Assembly: GCF_040436405.1 (NCBI RefSeq)
Contig: NZ_AP031575.1
Location: 1,368,501-1,432,500, forward strand
Direction: 5' to 3'
Source of the DNA: Marinomonas sp. THO17
GTDB taxonomy: Bacteria > Pseudomonadota > Gammaproteobacteria > Pseudomonadales > Marinomonadaceae
Length of the DNA stretch: 64,000 nt
Shown: positions 37,639 through 47,858 of the stretch, one piece after another
How positions within the stretch are numbered: the stretch's first letter is position 1
Layout: each line of letters begins with the position of its first letter
Made by a program: the position numbers and the translations under genes
Notes under the pieces: model-generated
The model's database searches: none
Told to the model about the DNA's origin: nothing
Seen by the model: only the letters and a program-made list of their open reading frames with translations

Positions 37639-39858
37639 ATGTCAAAACAAACCATTTACTACACTCTGACCGATGAAGCACCAGCTTTGGCGACATCTTC
37701 TTTATTGCCAATCTTCAGTACTTTTGCAAAAGAAGCAGACATCGAACTTGAGCTTACCGATATCTCTCTTGCTGGTCGTATCATAGCGGCTTTCTCTGAT
37801 GTTTTACCTGCTGACAAGCAAGCGGAAGATGGCCTTAAGTTTCTAGGAGAACTGACCCTTTCTCCTGAAGCCAACATAGTAAAATTGCCTAACATCAGTG
37901 CTTCTTTGCCTCAGCTAAATGCAGCAATCAAAGAACTGAATGAACAAGGTTACAATCTTCCTGACTACCCAGAAAACCCAACTACAGACGCCGAAAAAGA
38001 CGTGCAGGCTCGTTACGCTAAAGTACTGGGCAGTGCGGTAAACCCTGTACTACGTCAAGGTAACTCTGACCGTCGTGCACCAGCTGCGGTAAAAAGCTTT
38101 GCTCGTAAATACCCTCACTCTATGGGTAAATGGAAAAAGACCTCTACTTCACATGCCGATTACATGCGTGGCGGCGACTTCTTCTCTTCTGAGCAGTCTG
38201 TCACGATGGAAAAAGACCAGACCGTACGCATTGAATTTGTTGCTAAAGACGGTTCTGTTGAAGTGAAAAAATCACTGCCTTTGATTGCTGGCGAAGTATT
38301 AGACAGCATGAACATGAGCAGCAAAAAACTTCGTGCTTTCTTTGAAGAGACGCTACAAGATGCCAAAGAAAACGACATCATGTGGTCTCTTCACGTAAAA
38401 GCCACCATGATGAAGGTATCTCACCCTATTGTGTTCGGTCACGCTGTAACCGTTTTCTACAAAGACGTGTTTGAAAAATACGGTGAGCTTTTCAAAGAAA
38501 TCGGTGTTAACCCAAACAACGGTCTAGGCAGTGTTTACGATAAAATCAAAACACTTCCAGCAGCACAGCAAGAAGAAATCAAACAAGCCATTCAAGACGT
38601 TTACAACACACGTCCAGAATTGGCCATGGTCGATTCTGACAAAGGCATTACTAACCTACACGTACCAAGTGACGTGATCGTCGACGCCTCTATGCCTGCC
38701 ATGATACGTAACTCAGGCAAAATGTGGGGCCGTGATGGCAAAGCACACGACGCCAAAGCCGTTATGCCAGAAAGTACTTACGCTCGTATCTACCAAGAAG
38801 TGATCAATTTCTGTAAAACCAATGGCGCATTCGATCCTGCTACTATGGGCACAGTGCCAAACGTTGGTTTAATGGCTCAAAAAGCGGAAGAATACGGTTC
38901 TCACGATAAAACTTACGAAATGGCCGCAGATGGCACCATGCGTGTTGTTGATGAGCAAGGCAATGTGCTGATGCAGCATCAAGTTGAAAAAGGTGATATC
39001 TGGCGTGCTTGTCAAACCAAAGACGCGCCAATTCGTGACTGGGTGAAATTGGGCGTGACTCGTGCTCGTCAATCTAACACGCCAGCGGTATTCTGGTTGG
39101 AAGAAGAACGCGCTCACGATTCTCAACTGCGTAAAAAAGTTGAGAAGTACCTACAAGAACACGATCTTGACGGTTTAGACATTCGCATCATGCCTTACAA
39201 CGAAGCAATTCGCTTCTCTATGGAACGCATCATTCGCGGACTGGACACCATTTCCGTTACTGGTAACGTGCTACGTGACTACCTAACAGACTTGTTCCCA
39301 ATCATGGAGCTAGGTACCTCTGCGAAAATGTTGTCTATCGTACCCATGCTAAATGGTGGCGGCATGTACGAAACAGGTGCCGGTGGCTCTGCACCGAAAC
39401 ACGTTCAGCAGCTTCTAGAAGAAAACCACCTTCGTTGGGACTCTCTAGGGGAATTCCTAGCGGTCGCTGTGTCTTTCGAAGAGCTTGGCATTAAGCAAAA
39501 CAACGAGAAAGCAAAAGTCTTGGCAAGCTGCCTAGACAAGGCGACAGGTAAACTCTTGGATACCAACAAGTCACCTTCTCGTAAAACTGGTGAAATCGAC
39601 AACCGTGGTAGTCACTTCTACCTAGCCATGTACTGGGCACAGGAATTGGCAGCACAAACTGACGATACCGCTTTAGCAGCTAAATTTGCACCGCTAGCAA
39701 AAGAGCTGACTGATAACGAAGCGAAAATTGTTGCTGAGTTGACAGAGGTTCAAGGCAAGCCAGCAAGTTTAGCAGGTTACTACCACATGAACTTGGAAGA
39801 AGTGGCTAAGATCATGCGCCCTAGCGCAACCTTCAACCAAGCGTTAGCGTCTTTATAA
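37639..39858 (+). CDS. icd: Monomeric NADP-dependent isocitrate dehydrogenase
   Basis: 739 residues, the length of the single-chain IDH (about 740) rather than the ~415-residue dimeric form. [60 protein letters not shown], and [18 protein letters not shown] are characteristic. Oxidatively decarboxylates isocitrate in the TCA cycle. In Pseudomonas both IDH types sit side by side at this locus; only the monomeric one is present here. Confidence 0.97.
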   Translation: MSKQTIYYTLTDEAPALATSSLLPIFSTFAKEADIELELTDISLAGRIIAAFSDVLPADKQAEDGLKFLGELTLSPEANIVKLPNISASLPQLNAAIKELNEQGYNLPDYPENPTTDAEKDVQARYAKVLGSAVNPVLRQGNSDRRAPAAVKSFARKYPHSMGKWKKTSTSHADYMRGGDFFSSEQSVTMEKDQTVRIEFVAKDGSVEVKKSLPLIAGEVLDSMNMSSKKLRAFFEETLQDAKENDIMWSLHVKATMMKVSHPIVFGHAVTVFYKDVFEKYGELFKEIGVNPNNGLGSVYDKIKTLPAAQQEEIKQAIQDVYNTRPELAMVDSDKGITNLHVPSDVIVDASMPAMIRNSGKMWGRDGKAHDAKAVMPESTYARIYQEVINFCKTNGAFDPATMGTVPNVGLMAQKAEEYGSHDKTYEMAADGTMRVVDEQGNVLMQHQVEKGDIWRACQTKDAPIRDWVKLGVTRARQSNTPAVFWLEEERAHDSQLRKKVEKYLQEHDLDGLDIRIMPYNEAIRFSMERIIRGLDTISVTGNVLRDYLTDLFPIMELGTSAKMLSIVPMLNGGGMYETGAGGSAPKHVQQLLEENHLRWDSLGEFLAVAVSFEELGIKQNNEKAKVLASCLDKATGKLLDTNKSPSRKTGEIDNRGSHFYLAMYWAQELAAQTDDTALAAKFAPLAKELTDNEAKIVAELTEVQGKPASLAGYYHMNLEEVAKIMRPSATFNQALASL

Positions 39859-39887
39859 GCGATTTATTAAACAAATAAATCGGCTCA

Positions 39888-39927
39888 AAGCCCAGATAGC
39901 GAATCAAAACGGCTATCTGGGCTTTTT
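39888..39927 (+). terminator. Terminator after icd
   Basis: AGCCCAGATAGC paired with GCTATCTGGGCT around an 11-base loop, followed by TTTTTT. Confidence 0.92.
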
Positions 39928-39975
39928 TATATCAAAGCCATCGCCTTATCCCTGTATTACCCTGCCTGTTTTGCC

Positions 39976-39981
39976 TATAAT
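39976..39981 (+). promoter_or_regulatory. purB: Possible purB -10 element
   Basis: A consensus TATAAT lies 38 bases before the purB start and after the icd terminator. A convincing -35 box was not seen at the right distance, so confidence is low. Confidence 0.35.
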
Positions 39982-39983
39982 AG

Positions 39984-41393
<1,410 letters not shown>

Positions 41394-41413
41394 TCCTTTT
41401 ATCAATACGGATG

Positions 41414-41443
41414 TTAAAAGAGCCGATTTATCGGCTCTTTTTT
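41414..41443 (+). terminator. Terminator after purB
   Basis: AAAGAGCCGA-TTTA-TCGGCTCTTT followed by TTT. Confidence 0.88.
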
Positions 41444-41480
41444 ATCCACTGAACTCATTTCATTTTTTATTGAGCCTACT

Positions 41481-42692
41481 ATGTTTGATATCCACACTCC
41501 TCTTTCCATTCTTGGTGGTATGACAGCAGACACTTTTATGAACGAATACTGGCAGAAGAAACCTCTGCTGATTCGAGCCGGATTAACGGACTTCGAAGTG
41601 CCACTGGATGCCAATGAATTGGCTGGGATGGCAATGGAAGAGGAAGTGGAGTCTCGCATTGTAATAGAAAATGGCGATACCCCTTGGCAATTATTACAAG
41701 GGCCCTTTAATGAAGACACATTCGCTACTTTGCCTGAGCAAGAATGGACACTGCTTGTGCAAGCGGTGGATCATTGGATTCCAGAAGTACAAGCCTTAAA
41801 AGAAGGCTTCCAATTCTTACCCAGCTGGCGACTCGATGACGTCATGATCAGCTATGCCACCACAGGCGGCAGCGTCGGGCCTCATTATGATCAATACGAT
41901 GTGTTTCTAGTTCAGGTTGCTGGTAAGCGCCGCTGGCAAGTATTGGCACCTAAAGACTATCAAGATTCCGCCATTGCTGGGATCGATTTACACATATTGG
42001 ATAATTTCAATGCCAAGCCAGACATGGACTGGATTCTAGAAGCAGGCGACATTCTGTATTTACCACCCAATTACGCTCACAATGGCCGTGCAGAAGACGA
42101 CGATTGCATGACCTATTCTGTCGGTTTTAGGGCTCCTAGCTTACAAGATGCCTTGACTGGAGTGCGTGATAAGCTCTGTGAGCAGATCAATGAGAAGCAA
42201 CGCTTTGCCGCTCCAGAAACAGAAAAAAGAGAACACAATGCCGAAATTCATGCCGACGACATTGCTTATCTACAGCAAAAACTCAGCCAAATGCTGGAAC
42301 AGCCTGATCTCTTAGCGGAATGGTTAGGGCAAACCATGAGCGAAAGCAAATACCCTGAATACCACCCACCGCTCAATAAAACAGAAGTGGATCAGGCTTT
42401 CCATCATGCGATTCAAGGCCATACCTTTATCCGTCCTGGGGATGCGCGCATTTGTTACTACCTACAACAAACTGACACACACCAAATTAAAGTATTCTGC
42501 AACGGTGAATACATTGTCGTTGATAAGGAAATGATCAGTTTTGTGCAAGCCATTTGTGATCAAAGCGAATTTGACTTTTCTGGTTTAGACTTAAACTTAC
42601 ATATCGACCTAACTCCGCTGGTGCGTTTTTTCATTCGCCAGCAAGGTCTCATCGAAGTGACCGCCAATGAAACGGATGAGGACACAAAATGA
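41481..42692 (+). CDS. roxA: RoxA/YcfD-type ribosomal protein L16 arginine hydroxylase
   Basis: 403 residues. JmjC-like Fe(II)/2-oxoglutarate oxygenase: iron ligands in VGPHYDQYDVFLVQVAGKRR (HxD) and LPPNYAHNG (distal His), DILYLPP strand, then the C-terminal dimer/winged-helix region. E. coli YcfD hydroxylates Arg81 of L16. Start MFDIHTPLSILGGMTADTFM fits. A four-base overlap (ATGA) links it to a GNAT gene, as in Pseudomonas downstream of purB. Confidence 0.93.
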   Translation: MFDIHTPLSILGGMTADTFMNEYWQKKPLLIRAGLTDFEVPLDANELAGMAMEEEVESRIVIENGDTPWQLLQGPFNEDTFATLPEQEWTLLVQAVDHWIPEVQALKEGFQFLPSWRLDDVMISYATTGGSVGPHYDQYDVFLVQVAGKRRWQVLAPKDYQDSAIAGIDLHILDNFNAKPDMDWILEAGDILYLPPNYAHNGRAEDDDCMTYSVGFRAPSLQDALTGVRDKLCEQINEKQRFAAPETEKREHNAEIHADDIAYLQQKLSQMLEQPDLLAEWLGQTMSESKYPEYHPPLNKTEVDQAFHHAIQGHTFIRPGDARICYYLQQTDTHQIKVFCNGEYIVVDKEMISFVQAICDQSEFDFSGLDLNLHIDLTPLVRFFIRQQGLIEVTANETDEDTK

Positions 42693-43105
42693 ATGTCTTA
42701 ACGTCAGATTGGAATAGCAGTAGAGATCAACTGAAATTTGTACGCACGCAAGTTTTTATAATAGAACAAGGTATCGAGCCCCAAGATGAGTGGGACAATG
42801 AAGATGAAGACTCAGTGCACTTCTTGTCATTTGGTACTACGGCTGTGCCCACTGGTACTTGCCGATTAACAGAACAAGGACAAATTGGCCGCCTTGCTGT
42901 TTTATCCGCTTATCGTCATCAAGGCTACGGTGAAAAACTCCTGCGCAAAGCCGTACAAGTGGCCAGAGAAATGGGGCATCGTCAGGCATTTCTGAATGCT
43001 CAAGTAGACGTCCAAAGCTTTTATGAAAAACAAGGCTTTCGCAGTGATGGTAAAGTCTTCCTTGAAGCAGGAAAGCTTCATGTGCGCATGACGAGAGATA
43101 TTTAA
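42689..43105 (+). CDS. GNAT-family N-acetyltransferase
   Basis: 138 residues, ElaA/YjcF-like GNAT fold: VFIIEQGIEPQDEWDNEDED, acetyl-CoA loop LAVLSAYRHQGYGEKLLRKA, and FYEKQGFRSDGKVF near the end. Coupled to roxA by start-stop overlap, so possibly involved in protein modification too, but its acceptor is unknown. Confidence 0.88.
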   Translation: MNVLTSDWNSSRDQLKFVRTQVFIIEQGIEPQDEWDNEDEDSVHFLSFGTTAVPTGTCRLTEQGQIGRLAVLSAYRHQGYGEKLLRKAVQVAREMGHRQAFLNAQVDVQSFYEKQGFRSDGKVFLEAGKLHVRMTRDI

Positions 43106-43134
43106 TTGGTTTGCTACTGTTAAGAGATAAACGT

Positions 43135-43162
43135 AAAAAAGCGAGCCGAAGCTCGCTTTTTT
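43135..43162. terminator. Bidirectional terminator between GNAT gene and fklB
   Basis: AAAAAAGCGAGC-CGAA-GCTCGCTTTTTT, perfect stem with A- and T-runs. Confidence 0.92.
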
Positions 43163-43200
43163 ACGCTGTTAAACTTATCTAATATCTAATAATATAAAGC

Positions 43201-43821
43201 TTAAACAATAGCGATCAATTCAACATCGAACTGAAGAACAGAATGAGGCTTGATCATAGCGCCAGCACCTTGTTCACCGTAAGCCAATTCAGCTGGAATA
43301 GTAAGACGGTATTTCGCACCTTCTTTCATTAGCTGTAAACCTTCTGTCCAACCAGCAATGACACCCGTTAGCGGGAACTCAATCGGCTCACCACGCGCAA
43401 TAGAACTGTCGAATACCTGACCGTCGGTTAAACGGCCTTCGTAATGCACTCGTACTGTTGCGTCTGCACTCGGCATTTCACCTTTACCTTCTTTTAGCAC
43501 CTCATACTGCAAGCCAGAATCCGTCACTTGTACGCCATCTTTTGCCTTGTTTTCGGTAAGAAAAGCCTCACCAGCTTCGATGTTTTCAGCAGACGCTGCG
43601 CGACTTTTTTCTTCCATTTTTTGTTGCAGTTCAGCAAATGCCGCTTCCAACTCAGCACCTGGAACACGCATTTCAGCATTGTTCAACGCGTCTTCAATCG
43701 CAGCAAACAAATGAGTCAAAGACAACTCACCTAGATCACTACCACGTAGCTGGTCACCAATTTGACGACCAATACCATATGCTATTTTTGCTTCATTTGA
43801 GTCGAACGACAGTTCTGACAT
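43201..43821 (-). CDS. fklB: FKBP-type peptidyl-prolyl isomerase, FklB-like
   Basis: 206 residues without signal peptide, so cytoplasmic like FklB rather than periplasmic FkpA. N-terminal helical dimer domain (KIAYGIGRQIGDQL; GAELEAAFAELQQKM), then the FKBP domain: VRVHYEGRLTDGQVFDSS, GVIAGWTEGLQLMKEGAKYR, IPAELAYGEQGAGAMIKPHS. Confidence 0.94.
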   Translation of the reverse strand: MSELSFDSNEAKIAYGIGRQIGDQLRGSDLGELSLTHLFAAIEDALNNAEMRVPGAELEAAFAELQQKMEEKSRAASAENIEAGEAFLTENKAKDGVQVTDSGLQYEVLKEGKGEMPSADATVRVHYEGRLTDGQVFDSSIARGEPIEFPLTGVIAGWTEGLQLMKEGAKYRLTIPAELAYGEQGAGAMIKPHSVLQFDVELIAIV

Positions 43822-43953
43822 AAATACACTCTCTATTTCAATGGCTTCAAAAATTCAGGCGCCATCATAACATAGCTAATAGATATGGGACATGTCACAA
43901 ACCAGAAAGGACACTGGTTAATTTTTATAATAGAAAAGATAGATTTTTTAAAT

Positions 43954-43972
43954 GACATTGATTATCATTAAC
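43954..43972. promoter_or_regulatory. Fur box upstream of a small membrane-protein gene
   Basis: GACATTGATTATCATTAAC agrees with the E. coli Fur consensus GATAATGATAATCATTATC at 15 of 19 positions, including the central ATCATTA. It is 33 bases before the start of the 46-residue gene, overlapping where the promoter should be. Confidence 0.6.
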
Positions 43973-44004
43973 ATAATATTAACTTGATACAAAAGGAAAT
44001 CGTC

Positions 44005-44145
44005 ATGAAGACAGGTGCTTTTGTTCCAGCCCCCCAAACTAACAAATCAGACAAAAAAACCGCTGACTACTGGAGCATGCTCTTTATCAGCTTTGTTTTC
44101 ATTACCTCAATGAGCTGTTTTCTGTTTGCTAACCACGTCAATTAA
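44005..44145 (+). CDS. 46-residue single-helix membrane protein, probably iron-regulated
   Basis: A short gene of 46 codons. ATG follows AAAAGGAAA at seven bases. The first ~20 residues are polar (MKTGAFVPAPQTNKSDKK), then YWSMLFISFVFITSMSCFLF forms one membrane helix, ending FANHVN. No family was recognised. A Fur box just upstream predicts expression under iron limitation. It stands between fklB and a universal stress gene with no linked siderophore or transport gene. It could tune an iron transporter or other membrane complex, but that is guesswork. Confidence 0.65.
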   Translation: MKTGAFVPAPQTNKSDKKTADYWSMLFISFVFITSMSCFLFANHVN

Positions 44146-44277
44146 ATTTAGGCATTCAATACATTCAACGAAACTTTGCCTGTCACTTGTCTATTAATTG
44201 ATGCAGATCAGCAAAGAAAAAGCTGACTGGACTAAGCTTAAAGCGTCTAAATAAAAAAAGGATGTGGAGGCGAAGTT

Positions 44278-44760
44278 ATGTTACCCAAACTCAATACCCT
44301 GCTTTATGCCTGTGATTTAGAGACTCATACACAGTCCGCAATTGAACTGGTGTTCAGCCTAGCACTTACTCATCAGGCTAAAGTCATTTTTATGCATGTT
44401 ATGGAACCCTTAAATCCACAAGCTGCTACTATGATACATAACTACATCAATGATGATGTATTGGAAAGCATGCGAAAAGAAGCGAAAGAGCAGGTGCAAA
44501 ACCGTTTGGACGATGCTCTACAAGGCTTTCTTACGCAATATCAAGATTCCGTAAAACAGCTGACTTATGCACCTGAAACCCTCATTGTGAGTGGTTCGCC
44601 AGCAGACTCCATTCAGCAAATTGCCAAACAGCATCAAGCCGACCTCATCATTATGAACAGTCGAACACACAGTACCCTTGGACAAATGTTGCTTGGCTCC
44701 ACCGCCAATAAGGTCATTCACTCAAGTGACATTCCCGTATTGGTTGTGCCCATCAAATAA
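44278..44760 (+). CDS. Universal stress protein, UspA family
   Basis: 160 residues, one Usp domain. Strong GGAGG before the ATG. LNTLLYACDLETHTQSAIEL opens the fold; VVSGSPADSIQQ-like and the ATP-binding G-QMLLGSTANKVIHSSDIPVL (G-2x-G-9x-S/T) close it, so it is likely an ATP-binding type. Usp proteins respond to starvation and oxidative stress. Its immediate neighbours are a Fur-box gene and a LexA-box gene. Confidence 0.9.
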   Translation: MLPKLNTLLYACDLETHTQSAIELVFSLALTHQAKVIFMHVMEPLNPQAATMIHNYINDDVLESMRKEAKEQVQNRLDDALQGFLTQYQDSVKQLTYAPETLIVSGSPADSIQQIAKQHQADLIIMNSRTHSTLGQMLLGSTANKVIHSSDIPVLVVPIK

Positions 44761-44797
44761 ATCAACTCTGGTGTTAATGAAAACACTTGGTTACACT

Positions 44798-44817
44798 TAC
44801 TGTATATATAAACAGTA
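44798..44817. promoter_or_regulatory. LexA (SOS) box touching the topoisomerase III start
   Basis: TACTGTATATATAAACAGTA matches the E. coli LexA consensus TACTGTATATATATACAGTA at 19 of 20 positions. It lies 9 bases before the ATG at 44827 and is embedded in a longer 15-bp inverted repeat (44789-44803 with 44812-44826). Confidence 0.8.
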
Positions 44818-44826
44818 AGTGTGACC

Positions 44827-46806
44827 ATGATTCTTTATATTGCCGAAAAACCCAGTTTAGCTCGTGCCATAGCAGCGGCGTTTTCTGGCTCCCAAAAAAA
44901 GCAAGAAGGTTGTATCTGGTTAGCCAATGGAGATTGTATTAGCTGGTGCATAGGACATCTGCTTGAACAAGCCGAACCACACATTTACAACCCTGCGTTT
45001 AAATCTTGGCAATTGGATCATTTGCCTATCATTCCTGAGGAGTGGCTATGGCAAGAGAAAAGTAACACTAAAAAACAACTTAGCATCCTCAAAAAGCTTA
45101 TTAAACAAGCAGACCAACTGGTTCATGCCGGAGATCCGGACAGAGAAGGACAATTGCTGGTCGATGAGGTGTTGCATTACTGCAAAGTACCGGCACAAAA
45201 GCTACGCGACACGCAACGCTTGTTGATCAGTGATCTCACGCCAAATGCTGTGAAAAAAGCACTCCAACAAATACGCTCCAATAGAGAATTCTCTGCCTTA
45301 TCCCGTTCAGCGTTAGCACGCGCCAGAGCCGATTGGCTATTTGGCCTTAACATGACACGTGCTTACACCATTCGAGGCCGTCAGGCAGGTTATCAAGGGG
45401 TTTTATCCATAGGTCGAGTACAGACACCAGTGCTGGGGTTGGTTGCCAATCGTGACAAAGAAAGAGAAGACTTCATACCCAAAGACTTTTACCAAGTATG
45501 GGCACAACTCATCACGCCAGAACAACAAATTTTTCGTGCCAAATGGTTACCCAGTGAGGCTTGTCGCCCGCACATGGATGAAGAAGGTCGGGTATTAAAT
45601 CGCGCCTTGGCAGAAAATGTTGCAACACGCATTAGTAACCAAGCTGCGCTGGTCATCTCATCGGATTACCAACAGAAAAAACAAGCAGCGCCATTACCTT
45701 ATAATTTATCGGCACTGCAAATTGATGCAGCTAAAATATATGGCATGTCAGCACAACAGGTCTTAGACATTTGTCAGGCCTTGTACGAAAAACATCAAAT
45801 AATCACCTATCCAAGGTCCGATTGTCGATATTTACCCAGTTTGCAGCACCATGAAGCCAAAAGCATTATTCAAGCACTTTCAGGCGTCTCAGAGGAATTA
45901 GCAAAAGGGACTGCTCATGCAAACCCGGCTTTAAAAAGTAAAGCCTGGAATGATAAAAAAGTTACTGCTCACCATGCCATCATACCTACATCACAAGCTC
46001 ACAAAGCCAGTGCACTTAGTAAAGCTGAGGGACAAGTTTTTGGCTTGATCGCGCGTCAATATTTGATGCAATTCTATTCTGACTACCAATACCTAGCGAG
46101 CACTATTCGTGTGCAAATTGCTGGAGGAATATTTGAGGCCAAAGGTAACACTCCCATCGCGGAAGGGTGGCGCGCTTTATTGCCAACCAAGAAAAAATCT
46201 GATCAGGACGAGGAACAAGATCAGCTACCACAATTGGTCACTGGGGACCAAGCTTGGTGTCAACAAGGTATTATTTTAGATAAGGTCACCACACCGCCCG
46301 CCGCTTTTACTGACGCGACTCTTTTGGCGGCCATGACAGGCATCAATCGATTTGTTGCTGACAAAAACATTAAAGCCATTTTGAAAGATACGGATGGTTT
46401 GGGTACGGAAGCGACCAGAGCTGGCATTATAGAACTTTTATTCAAACGCGGATTTTTACAACGTCAAGGCAAACAAATTCACGCTAGCATAACAGGTCGA
46501 GCCTTTGCTGATGCGCTACCTGAACAATTAATCACGCCCGACATGACAGCAAAATGGGAAGCAAGACTCAATGCAATGAGTTTAGGTGAGGCCAAATATC
46601 AGGACTTTATGACCGCGCTGACTGGCAATTTGTCTGAGCTGTTAACTCTGTCACAACAATTATCCAGCCAGACCCTGCAAAACTTACCCGCACCGAAAAA
46701 GAGCCCGTTTAAAAAACGCAGGTACAAATCCAATGCAGGGAAAAACAAACGCGCTACCGAAACAAGCAGCAAGACGGCTAAAAAACGCAATAAGAGCAAA
46801 GCTTAA
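44827..46806 (+). CDS. topB: DNA topoisomerase III (type IA)
   Basis: About 659 residues from the ATG at 44827; the GTG six bases earlier is an alternative. Toprim domain (IAEKPSLARAIAAAF; AGDPDREGQLLVDEV), RADWLFGLNMTRAYT, the active-site Tyr in TYPRSDCRYLP near residue 328, and DGLGTEATRAGIIELLFKRG. No zinc ribbons; a Lys/Arg-rich tail (KKSPFKKRRYKSNAGKNKR) replaces them, as in other TopB. It decatenates DNA and removes precatenanes and recombination intermediates. The LexA box at its start predicts SOS control, which E. coli topB is not known to have. Confidence 0.93.
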   Translation: MILYIAEKPSLARAIAAAFSGSQKKQEGCIWLANGDCISWCIGHLLEQAEPHIYNPAFKSWQLDHLPIIPEEWLWQEKSNTKKQLSILKKLIKQADQLVHAGDPDREGQLLVDEVLHYCKVPAQKLRDTQRLLISDLTPNAVKKALQQIRSNREFSALSRSALARARADWLFGLNMTRAYTIRGRQAGYQGVLSIGRVQTPVLGLVANRDKEREDFIPKDFYQVWAQLITPEQQIFRAKWLPSEACRPHMDEEGRVLNRALAENVATRISNQAALVISSDYQQKKQAAPLPYNLSALQIDAAKIYGMSAQQVLDICQALYEKHQIITYPRSDCRYLPSLQHHEAKSIIQALSGVSEELAKGTAHANPALKSKAWNDKKVTAHHAIIPTSQAHKASALSKAEGQVFGLIARQYLMQFYSDYQYLASTIRVQIAGGIFEAKGNTPIAEGWRALLPTKKKSDQDEEQDQLPQLVTGDQAWCQQGIILDKVTTPPAAFTDATLLAAMTGINRFVADKNIKAILKDTDGLGTEATRAGIIELLFKRGFLQRQGKQIHASITGRAFADALPEQLITPDMTAKWEARLNAMSLGEAKYQDFMTALTGNLSELLTLSQQLSSQTLQNLPAPKKSPFKKRRYKSNAGKNKRATETSSKTAKKRNKSKA

Positions 46807-46810
46807 CTGA

Positions 46811-47428
46811 TTAACCTATGGCTAACCAAAGCCCTACGCCCACCATCAAACTGCCCGCAATGCGATTCATGATGCGCACATTACCACTTTGCATCAACAA
46901 TGATTTCAAAGTACGACCACCAGTAGCATAGATCAACAGACAACTGAACTCTAAGGTTAGAATAATACTAATTAACACAATCAATTGTTGAGCTAGAGGT
47001 TGATTGGCCACTAAAAATGGTGGTAGTAATGCAACAAAGAAAGCCCAACCTTTAGGATTAGCAATTGCGGTGACAAAACCCTGTGACATAAGCTCTTTGC
47101 GTGAAGCAGAGGTGCTAGCTTCACCACTTTTAATCGCCATCTTGCCTTTGGACAACCACATTTGAATACCAATAAAGGCCAAATAGGCACCACCAAGATA
47201 CTTAAATAGGGTAAACACATTCGGGTAATTCAATAACAATGCAGCCACACCAATCGCCGATAAAACGGCCACGCTTCCCACACCAATCAACTCACCTAAC
47301 ATCATCCACAAGGCCCGTTTAACACCCACTGTCATACCTAAGGTCATGGCCAATGTCATACACATACCAGGCGTAATAGAAACAAAGAAAAAGGTGGGAA
47401 TAAAAGCCGACAACAAAGCAAAATTCAC
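46811..47428 (-). CDS. LysE/RhtB-family amino-acid exporter
   Basis: 205 residues, six membrane helices, with the LysE opening FVSITPGMCMTLAMTLGMTVG, GAYLAFIGIQMWLS and TAIANPKGWAFFVALLPPFL. Starts at GTG with AGGA seven bases before. Exports a small amino acid or derivative; the substrate is unknown. Convergent with topB. Confidence 0.9.
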   Translation of the reverse strand: MNFALLSAFIPTFFFVSITPGMCMTLAMTLGMTVGVKRALWMMLGELIGVGSVAVLSAIGVAALLLNYPNVFTLFKYLGGAYLAFIGIQMWLSKGKMAIKSGEASTSASRKELMSQGFVTAIANPKGWAFFVALLPPFLVANQPLAQQLIVLISIILTLEFSCLLIYATGGRTLKSLLMQSGNVRIMNRIAGSLMVGVGLWLAIG

Positions 47429-47477
47429 AGTAACATCCTTTTAACAATTCACAAGTAAATATAAAGGGTTAGAACTA

Positions 47478-47841
47478 AGGAAGGTACGAACAAGTCCACT
47501 GACTACGGCAACGTGCTCCTGCGTTGCTCTAACCCCCTACATCCATGTAGGGGTCAGCGTGTGGATAACTCTCTTTTATTCGAGGCAAGTTTCGCTGTCC
47601 AATATAAGCATATTGGCAAGAAGCTTAACAAAGAATAAAGAGAGCTTAACCCACGCTCGGCAGCAAGCTCCTGCGCTGCCCTAATGCCCTACATCCATGT
47701 AGGTCTCCTTCGGGTCTTTCGGAGAAACGACCTCTCTGTGTTAAGAGTGATTGAAAGGTATTAACATTCCTGCTCACTCTTGCCTTGATAGGCCATTTCT
47801 CTGATAAGACTGATGTTCAGAAGACTTATTCGCACCTTCCC
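47478..47841. mobile_element. MITE-like element with 19-bp terminal inverted repeats and TA duplication
   Basis: Ends AGGAAGGTACGAACAAGTC (47478-47496) and, in reverse complement, GGGAAGGTGCGAATAAGTC (47823-47841) match at 16 of 19 bases. Both are flanked by TA (47476-47477, 47842-47843), the target of IS630/Tc1-type transposases. The 364-bp interior codes for nothing but contains two diverged copies of a ~50-bp unit with CTCCTGCG and the palindrome CCTACATCCATGTAGG (47537-47552 and 47688-47703). It explains the 430-bp gene-free gap here. No transposase of this type is in the window. Confidence 0.7.
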
Positions 47842-47858
47842 TAAATAAAAAGAAACGC

